A stretch of DNA of 19,867 bases, from assembly GCA_002369325.1 (NCBI GenBank), contig DFDU01000090.1:1-19867 (forward strand). The letters run 5' to 3'. The DNA comes from Lachnospiraceae bacterium UBA3820 (GTDB lineage: Bacteria > Bacillota > Clostridia > Lachnospirales > Lachnospiraceae). The notes below the pieces were generated by a model, which was given only the letters and a program-made list of their open reading frames with translations, was not told where the DNA came from and searched no databases. Below are positions 14,694 to 19,867 of the stretch, piece by piece. How positions within the stretch are numbered: the first letter of the stretch is position 1; every line of letters begins with the position of its first letter. Position numbers and translations under genes: made by a program.

Positions 14694-16467
14694 AACGTCT
14701 GAAAAGCTTACGGCATATCTCTATGCAGCGGCGGCGCCATCGGAAGAACAGAAGAATAGATTCGAAGCATTCCTTAAGAATAAATACGATAAAGAAATAA
14801 AGCTTGAATGGATAGAAGATAAGGAAATAAAAGGCTTCAAGCTTGTATATGACAGGGAGATTTATAACTGGACACCTGAGGGCAGGTTTGCACAGCTTAA
14901 GGACAAGCTTTCTGAAATATCATTGAGATATGCGAGCAAGTCACAGCCGGATCAGATGATTACACTTCTGAAAAAATCCATTGAGGATTTTGAACTTGAG
15001 GCTGTTGCCGAGGAAGAAGGCAAGGTTAAGACTGTCGGTGATGGAATCGTTGTTGTTGAGGGGCTTGATTCGGTTAGATATGGTGAGATAGTCGTCTTTG
15101 AATCCGGTGTAAAGGGTATGGTTCAGGATTTAAGACGCGGAGAGATTGGTGTAATACTTTTTGGTGAAGATGACGAAATAACCGACGGCAGTCTTGTAAG
15201 AAGAACGAAGAAGACAGCCGGTATAGCGGTAGGTGAAGGTTTTATCGGAAGAGTTGTTGATGCGCTTGGAAATCCCGTTGATAACAAAGGGGATATTCAG
15301 GCGATGGATTATCGTGCCCTTGAAACGCCTGCACCGAGTATAATAGACAGACAGCCTGTAAACGAGCCTATGGATACAGGTCTTATTTCGATTGACTCCA
15401 TGTTCCCTATAGGAAGAGGACAAAGAGAGCTTATCATAGGTGACAGACAGACAGGAAAAACAACCGTTGCCCTTGATACCATTATAAATCAAAAGGGAAA
15501 TGGCGTTATATGTATTTATGTTGCAATCGGACAAAAAGCAAGCAGTGTTGCCCAGCTTGTAAGAACGCTCAATAAATTTGATGCAATGAGCTATACAATT
15601 GTTGTAAATGCGTCTGCGTCCGAGCCTGCACCTTTGCAATATATTGCACCTTATGCAGGTACGGCACTCGGCGAATATTTCATGGATAAAGGTAAGGATG
15701 TGCTTATTGTTTATGATGATTTGTCGAAGCATGCCATAGCATACAGAGCATTAAGTCTTTTGCTTGAGCGTTCACCGGGACGTGAAGCATATCCGGGTGA
15801 TGTATTCTATCTTCATTCAAGACTTTTGGAACGTTCGGCTCACCTTTCGGCAGAAAAGGGAGGTGGATCACTTACTGCGCTTCCTATTGTAGAGACACAG
15901 GCGGGAGATGTATCTGCATATATTCCTACCAATATTATATCTATAACGGATGGGCAGATATTCCTTGAAAGTGAGCTTTTCTTTGCAGGCCAGAGACCTG
16001 CCGTAAATGTCGGACTTTCGGTATCGCGTGTCGGCGGTGCTGCACAGACTAAAGCCATGAAGAAGGCAGCCGGCGGTGTAAGACTTGATCTTGCACAGTA
16101 CCGAGAAATGGAAGTCTTTACCCAGTTTTCCAGTGATCTTGATGATGCGACAAAGAAACAGCTTGTTTATGGTCAGGGACTTATGAGACTTTTGAGACAG
16201 CCGCAAAGTCATCCTATGAAGCTTCATGAGAAGGTTATTACACTTGTGGCTGCAACTGCGCATGTTATGCAGGATATCCCTATTGAAAGTATGCTTGATT
16301 TCAGAAGTAAACTTTTTGATTATTTCCATGCAAATAACATGAGCTTATGTAACAGTATAGATGATAACGGAATTTTCTCGGAAGATGAAAAAAAGACTAT
16401 TATCAGTGAGGCAGAAAAGTTCCGTGATGATTATATGAACAGCTTAGTTGATGAGGATGGTGAGTAG
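14683..16467 (+). CDS. atpA: F-type ATP synthase subunit alpha fused to a delta-subunit C-terminal domain
   Basis: Residues from about 89 on are a standard alpha subunit: the N-terminal helix (ITLLKKSIEDFE), the beta-barrel with VGDGI and VEGL, Walker A GDRQTGKT (253-260; E. coli 169-176), and the Arg finger R467 in AGGVR (E. coli R376). Normal alpha subunits have about 500 residues, but this one has 594. Residues 8-79 follow the pattern of the AtpH (delta) C-terminal domain: AAAxPSEEQ, then K-x-I-K-L, D-K-x-x-x-G, D, and GR-x-x-x-L-x-x-L. No separate atpH occurs between atpF and atpA. AAAGGAG (14668-14674) supports the ATG at 14683, inside the end of atpF. A later in-frame ATG (14956) would give a 503-residue normal-sized alpha. 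The alpha call is certain, and the delta-domain call is by motif pattern. Confidence 0.97.
   Translation: MENKTSEKLTAYLYAAAAPSEEQKNRFEAFLKNKYDKEIKLEWIEDKEIKGFKLVYDREIYNWTPEGRFAQLKDKLSEISLRYASKSQPDQMITLLKKSIEDFELEAVAEEEGKVKTVGDGIVVVEGLDSVRYGEIVVFESGVKGMVQDLRRGEIGVILFGEDDEITDGSLVRRTKKTAGIAVGEGFIGRVVDALGNPVDNKGDIQAMDYRALETPAPSIIDRQPVNEPMDTGLISIDSMFPIGRGQRELIIGDRQTGKTTVALDTIINQKGNGVICIYVAIGQKASSVAQLVRTLNKFDAMSYTIVVNASASEPAPLQYIAPYAGTALGEYFMDKGKDVLIVYDDLSKHAIAYRALSLLLERSPGREAYPGDVFYLHSRLLERSAHLSAEKGGGSLTALPIVETQAGDVSAYIPTNIISITDGQIFLESELFFAGQRPAVNVGLSVSRVGGAAQTKAMKKAAGGVRLDLAQYREMEVFTQFSSDLDDATKKQLVYGQGLMRLLRQPQSHPMKLHEKVITLVAATAHVMQDIPIESMLDFRSKLFDYFHANNMSLCNSIDDNGIFSEDEKKTIISEAEKFRDDYMNSLVDEDGE
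14704..14919 (+). other. Delta (AtpH) C-terminal-like domain within atpA
   Basis: These codons (residues 8-79 of AtpA) encode a segment that lines up with the C-terminal domain of delta/OSCP subunits: an Ala-rich strand, S-E-E-Q starting a helix, K-x-I-K-L strand, D-K-x-x-x-G turn, and a final helix with GR-x-x-x-L. The usual GG of the turn is KG, and the usual DGS is NWT, so it has diverged. In E. coli this domain binds the C-terminal end of b. The delta N-terminal bundle, which binds alpha, is absent. Confidence 0.75.
14956..14958 (+). promoter_or_regulatory. Possible internal start for a normal-sized alpha subunit
   Basis: An in-frame ATG at residue 92 of the long AtpA lies just before the alpha N-terminal helix. 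Initiation there would give 503 residues, the usual alpha length. The upstream sequence contains only GGA (14949-14951), a weak ribosome site four bases away. It is recorded because two forms would solve a stoichiometry problem. There is no strong signal for it. Confidence 0.2.
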
Positions 16468-16469
16468 GC

Positions 16470-17399
16470 TTGCCAAGTGCAAAGGTAATTAAAAATAGAA
16501 TTTCAAGCGTAAATAATACAAAGAAGATTACCAATGCCATGTATCTTATAGCCTCGACAAAGATGAGAAAGGCAAAGTCGGAGCTGGATGCGGCAAGGCC
16601 TTACTTTAATATTGTTGAACGCGAGATAAAAAGAATATTTGAAACAAAATCAAATGTAAAAAGCGATTATTTCTATCCGGAAACAGGAAGAAAACCTGCG
16701 GAAAGGTATGCTTATCTTGTTGTCACTGCGGATAAGGGACTTGCAGGTGCTTATAATCATAATATTATTGTTGCTGCCGACGAGGAAATGAAACGTCACA
16801 AGAATATTAAACTTTATGTGATAGGTGAATACGGCAGACAGCATTTTAAAAGACATAAAATACCTATAGAAAAGTCGTTTTTATATACTGCTCAAAATCC
16901 TACATTGAGGAGAGCGAAAGAAATAACAGGTATTTTGCTTAATGAATACAGTGCAAATAATATTGATGAGATAAGAATTATTTACAGTAACCTGAAAAAC
17001 GGAGTTGAATCAGAGGTTGTCGTTGAAAAGCTTTTACCGCTTGACAGAGCTACATTTTGCGGAAAGCCAAAGGCTCAAAGCCGTTTTAATCACGATCCGT
17101 TTGATAAGGGAGAGGATTATGAATTTTATCCTTCACCAACAGATGTTCTTGACAGTATAGTTCCGAGCTATATGGCCGGATATCTGTACGGTGCTTTGAT
17201 AGACAGTTTTTGCAGTGAACAAAATGCAAGGATGACAGCTATGAATTCGGCAAATGACAATGCCGAAAAACTTATGGAAGAATTGTCAATGGAATATAAT
17301 CGTGTCAGGCAGGCTGCCATAACTCAGGAGATTACAGAGGTTGCGGCAGGCGCAAAGGCACAGAAGAAAAAGAGACAAAGGGAGGCGGAGGCCAAATGA
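16470..17399 (+). CDS. atpG: F-type ATP synthase subunit gamma
   Basis: Gamma is the central rotor shaft. The 309-residue protein has the typical N-terminal coiled-coil beginning with KVIKNRISSV and TKKITNAMYLIASTKM, a middle Rossmann-like domain with TADKGLAGAYN, and a C-terminal helix with RMTAMNSANDNAEK and RQAAITQEITEV. The tail KKKRQREAEAK is basic. The start is TTG at 16470, two bases after the atpA stop, with GGTGAG (16459-16464) as ribosome site. No in-frame ATG fits the family's N-terminus. The stop overlaps the atpD start (ATGA). Length is slightly above the usual 285-300. Confidence 0.97.
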   Translation: MPSAKVIKNRISSVNNTKKITNAMYLIASTKMRKAKSELDAARPYFNIVEREIKRIFETKSNVKSDYFYPETGRKPAERYAYLVVTADKGLAGAYNHNIIVAADEEMKRHKNIKLYVIGEYGRQHFKRHKIPIEKSFLYTAQNPTLRRAKEITGILLNEYSANNIDEIRIIYSNLKNGVESEVVVEKLLPLDRATFCGKPKAQSRFNHDPFDKGEDYEFYPSPTDVLDSIVPSYMAGYLYGALIDSFCSEQNARMTAMNSANDNAEKLMEELSMEYNRVRQAAITQEITEVAAGAKAQKKKRQREAEAK

Positions 17400-18784
17400 A
17401 TAAAGGAAGAATAGTTCAGGTATCGGGACCTGTTATAGATGTCCACTTTGATGAGGGAAATCCGCCTAAATTAAGAGAGGCACTTACGGTTGATGTTGAT
17501 GGCGAAATAAAGACCATGGAGGTTGCACAGCTCCTCGGTAATAATGAGGTAAGATGCATAATTCTTTCTCAAAGTGAGGGACTCGCAAGAGATATGGAGG
17601 TTGTTGCCACGGGAGCAGGTATAACAGTACCTGTCGGAGCTCCGACTATCGGAAGAATGTTTAATGTTTTGGGAAAACCGATTGACGGTGGTGATGAAAT
17701 ACCCGAAGATGCGGAAAGATGGAATATACACAGAAAGCCTCCTGCTTTTTATGAGCAGAGTTCAAGTGTTGAAATTCTTGAAACCGGAATAAAGGTCGTT
17801 GACCTTCTTGAGCCATATGCAAAAGGAGGTAAAATCGGACTTTTCGGCGGAGCCGGTGTAGGTAAAACGGTTCTTATTCAGGAGCTTATACATAATGTTG
17901 CTATGGAACATGGCGGATATTCAATTTTTACGGGTGTAGGAGAAAGAAGCCGTGAGGGTAATGACCTTTGGAGCGAGATGAAAGAAAGCGGAACTATTGA
18001 TAAGACTGCCATGGTATTCGGCCAGATGAACGAATCGCCGGGGGTCAGAATGAGGGTTGCACTTTCGGGTCTTACCATGGCCGAATATTTCCGTGATGTG
18101 GAAAATAAAGATGTGCTTTTATTTATAGATAATATATTCAGATTTGTACAGGCAGGTTCGGAGGTATCAACACTTCTCGGACGTATGCCTTCGGCGGTTG
18201 GTTATCAGCCGACTCTTGCTCAGGAAATGGGAGATTTGCAGGAAAGAATTACTTCTACAGGTAAGGGCTCCGTTACCTCGGTACAGGCGGTTTATGTGCC
18301 TGCCGATGACCTTACGGATCCCGCGCCTGCTACGACATTCTCTCACCTTGATGCAACGACTGTTCTTAGCAGAAAAATAGCCGAGCAGGGTATTTATCCT
18401 GCTGTTGATCCACTTGAATCAACTTCGCGTATACTTGAGGCGGATATAGTCGGAGAAGATCATTACAGAGTTGCAAGAACGGTTCAGGAATATTTACAAA
18501 AGTATAATGAGCTTCAGGATATAATTGCCATACTTGGTATGGATGAGCTTTCAGATGCGGATAAGCAGACGGTTAACAGAGCAAGAAAGATGATTCGTTT
18601 TCTTTCTCAGCCTATGTATGTTGCAGAAAAATTTACCGGTAATCCGGGCGTTTATGTTCCGCTTAAAGAAACAATCAGAGGTTTTGATGAGATAATAAGC
18701 GGTAAATATGATGATTTACCTGAGGCTGCATTTTTTAATGTCGGAACTATTGATGATGCTGTTGAAAAGGCGAAGAAGCTGTAA
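17396..18784 (+). CDS. atpD: F-type ATP synthase subunit beta
   Basis: Beta carries the catalytic nucleotide sites. The 462-residue protein is normal in length and motif: Walker A GGAGVGKT (151-158), the catalytic Glu in GERSREGNDLW (E183; E. coli E181), Walker B LLFIDNIFRF, the DELSEED-like segment MDELSDAD, and ATTFSHLDATTVLSR. It overlaps atpG by four bases at ATGA. GGAGG sits inside the end of atpG as the ribosome site. Unlike a, c and alpha in the same operon it shows no extension, so the catalytic head looks conventional. Confidence 0.98.
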   Translation: MNKGRIVQVSGPVIDVHFDEGNPPKLREALTVDVDGEIKTMEVAQLLGNNEVRCIILSQSEGLARDMEVVATGAGITVPVGAPTIGRMFNVLGKPIDGGDEIPEDAERWNIHRKPPAFYEQSSSVEILETGIKVVDLLEPYAKGGKIGLFGGAGVGKTVLIQELIHNVAMEHGGYSIFTGVGERSREGNDLWSEMKESGTIDKTAMVFGQMNESPGVRMRVALSGLTMAEYFRDVENKDVLLFIDNIFRFVQAGSEVSTLLGRMPSAVGYQPTLAQEMGDLQERITSTGKGSVTSVQAVYVPADDLTDPAPATTFSHLDATTVLSRKIAEQGIYPAVDPLESTSRILEADIVGEDHYRVARTVQEYLQKYNELQDIIAILGMDELSDADKQTVNRARKMIRFLSQPMYVAEKFTGNPGVYVPLKETIRGFDEIISGKYDDLPEAAFFNVGTIDDAVEKAKKL

Positions 18785-18798
18785 AGAGGTGATGCTTA

Positions 18799-19212
18799 GT
18801 GGAACACACATTTAATGCACGTATATATCAGGTAGACAGTGCTTTTTATGAGGGAGAACTTAAAAGTGTTGTTGTGCCTGCAGTTGACGGTGAATACGGC
18901 GTTTTAGCTCATCATAGAAATGTGGTTATTGCCATAGTTCCGGGAACGCTTCGATATACTCTTCCCGATGGAAAAACGGAAAACGTTGTTGTTTCAGAGG
19001 GTATGATGAGAGTTGAAAATAATGATGTTTTGATTTTGGTCAATACAGCCATAAGACCTGAAGATATAGAAAAAGTTAAGGCTAAAGAAAAAGAAGAAGA
19101 GATTATGGAAGCCAGGCTTCAAAAGAAGAGTGTTGAAGAATATCTTGAAGCGGAGCTTATAGTTCAAAGAACAATGGCAAACTTAAAGAATAAAGGTCAG
19201 AAGGCAGACTGA
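18799..19212 (+). CDS. atpC: F-type ATP synthase subunit epsilon
   Basis: Epsilon binds the foot of gamma and can brake ATP hydrolysis through its C-terminal helices. The 137-residue protein has the N-terminal beta-sandwich (FYEGELKSVVVPA, DGEYGVLAHH) and two C-terminal helices starting near residue 90. The helix pattern EARLQKKS and AELIVQRTMANLK is present, but the ATP-binding I/L-D-x-x-RA motif known from Bacillus was not seen. The start is GTG at 18799, supported by AGAGGTGAT (18785-18793). It closes the operon. Confidence 0.95.
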   Translation: MEHTFNARIYQVDSAFYEGELKSVVVPAVDGEYGVLAHHRNVVIAIVPGTLRYTLPDGKTENVVVSEGMMRVENNDVLILVNTAIRPEDIEKVKAKEKEEEIMEARLQKKSVEEYLEAELIVQRTMANLKNKGQKAD

Positions 19213-19234
19213 TAAAACAATTTAACGGGTTGAA

Positions 19235-19257
19235 ATTATTAAAAATTTTTTAATAAT
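19235..19257. terminator. AT-only inverted repeat after atpC, possible weak terminator
   Basis: ATTATTAAAAA (19235-19245) and TTTTTAATAAT (19247-19257) form an 11-base inverted repeat with a single central base. The stem has no G-C pair, so as an intrinsic terminator it would be weak. It may instead be a pause or RNA processing site between the atp operon and the next gene. Confidence 0.3.
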
Positions 19258-19296
19258 AAAATTTAAATAACAATTTATTAGTGGAGGAACTAAAAA

Positions 19297-19867
19297 ATGA
19301 TTGACTTGACAAATTATCCTAACTTGAATAATCTTGCTAACAGTATGGGAGGAGTAAGAAAAGCAGCACTTAACAAAAAACTTTTGGAAAATGCAGATAA
19401 TACATGGAGAAGATTCAGTCAGGAAGAAGTTGTAAGGCTTGAACAGGAAGTGAAGTTTGCAAAGCCTGTTATGAAAGGTTTTGTAACTCAGACAGCTATA
19501 CTTTATATGAATAATCATGCGCTTTTTGCAATTCCCGTTAAAGATATAATATGGGTATATGTAAGTACAACAACCATGAAAATGAATTTCATACCGTATA
19601 ATAAGGTTCATAACCTTTTCGTTGTTACAAGAGACGGCGAAGTTCACAATATCGGAACTGCAAATACAGGAGGTTTCTCTAAGAAGCGTCCTTGCGATCC
19701 TGCTGTTGCGGAGCTTCAATCGCTTCTTTCAACGGTAAGACCGGGAATTTTTTATGGTTATTCGGATCAGATAGCTTCTGCGGTTCATAGTAATCCGGCC
19801 GCTGTAGCTCAGGAGGTTGATATGAGAAGCGGTTCACAGCCGATGCAGCAGGCACAGCCAATGCAGC
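19297..19867 (+). CDS. Unrecognised protein, 3' end outside window
   Basis: The frame opens at ATG 19297 after a strong GGAGGA (19283-19288) and stays open to the window edge, giving 190 residues. No signal peptide or membrane segment is present. The N-terminal half has a helical R-R-x-S-x-E-E-V-x-x-L-E stretch, and the middle alternates hydrophobic strands with short turns (AIPVKDIIWVYV, HNLFVVTRDGEVHNIG), suggesting a small beta-rich cytoplasmic domain that could sense or bind something. From about residue 180 it turns into Gln/Pro/Met-rich repeats (QPMQQAQPMQ), a low-complexity linker to whatever follows. Its ribosome site suggests good expression, 84 bases after the atp operon. I do not recognise the family. 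Confidence 0.8.
   Translation, partial: MIDLTNYPNLNNLANSMGGVRKAALNKKLLENADNTWRRFSQEEVVRLEQEVKFAKPVMKGFVTQTAILYMNNHALFAIPVKDIIWVYVSTTTMKMNFIPYNKVHNLFVVTRDGEVHNIGTANTGGFSKKRPCDPAVAELQSLLSTVRPGIFYGYSDQIASAVHSNPAAVAQEVDMRSGSQPMQQAQPMQ

Noticed and set aside
14683..14955. Extension of atpA as an artefact of a wrongly chosen start
   Set aside because: A strong AAAGGAG site precedes the ATG at 14683, the frame is open, and the encoded residues match a relevant domain in the place where atpH normally lies.
15130..15732. Long open frame on the - strand inside atpA (200 codons)
   Set aside because: It lies wholly opposite a conserved alpha-subunit coding region, has no recognisable motif and reads as a Cys/Ile/Tyr-rich shadow.

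Overview
The window is a low-GC, gene-dense stretch from a member of the Clostridia, most likely Lachnospiraceae. Supporting signs are AT-rich intergenic DNA, strong AGGAGG-type ribosome sites, frequent TTG/GTG starts, TTEATTEAT-type linkers in exported proteins, an SPKTG sortase protein, a DUF6273-type domain, a YARHG protein and a long-form M29 aminopeptidase. All recognised genes are on the + strand. No tRNA, rRNA, CRISPR array, insertion sequence or phage gene is visible, and no gene-free stretch exceeds about 225 bases.

Layout. 1-402 is the 3' end of a DUF6273-like protein. 444-473 is a perfect-consensus sigma-A promoter driving a sortase-anchored surface protein (544-1866), closed by a strong hairpin terminator (1893-1942). 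2090-4730 holds pyrF-pyrK-pyrD, the last steps of UMP synthesis. 4778-7823 holds a small membrane protein, an HD-domain nucleotidase-like phosphohydrolase and a 682-residue M29 aminopeptidase. 7873-10052 holds two cell-envelope proteins with Thr/Glu-rich spacers: a YARHG membrane protein with a repeated TMPVDNPG motif, and a lipoprotein N-acetylmuramoyl-L-alanine amidase. 10098-12678 is deoB plus pyrimidine-nucleoside phosphorylase, which together convert pyrimidine nucleosides to ribose 5-phosphate or deoxyribose 5-phosphate.

12739-19212 is an F-type ATP synthase operon with its own extended -10 promoter: atpB, atpE, atpF, atpA, atpG, atpD, atpC. It is the most unusual part of the window. 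No separate atpH (delta) gene lies between atpF and atpA. Instead atpA encodes a 594-residue alpha subunit whose first ~80 residues look like the C-terminal domain of the delta subunit, while the delta N-terminal domain is missing. The c subunit is 145 residues, about twice normal, because a signal-peptide-like segment and an acidic linker precede the c core. The a subunit has an additional N-terminal hydrophobic segment, a shortened segment before the essential Arg, Met at the usual Glu position near that Arg, and a Lys-rich C-terminal tail. Taken together this looks like a remodelled ATP synthase with a simplified peripheral stalk and a pre-sequence-bearing c-ring.

The window ends inside an unrecognised gene (19297 onward). 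Functional calls rest on reading motifs in the translated sequence. No database search was run.
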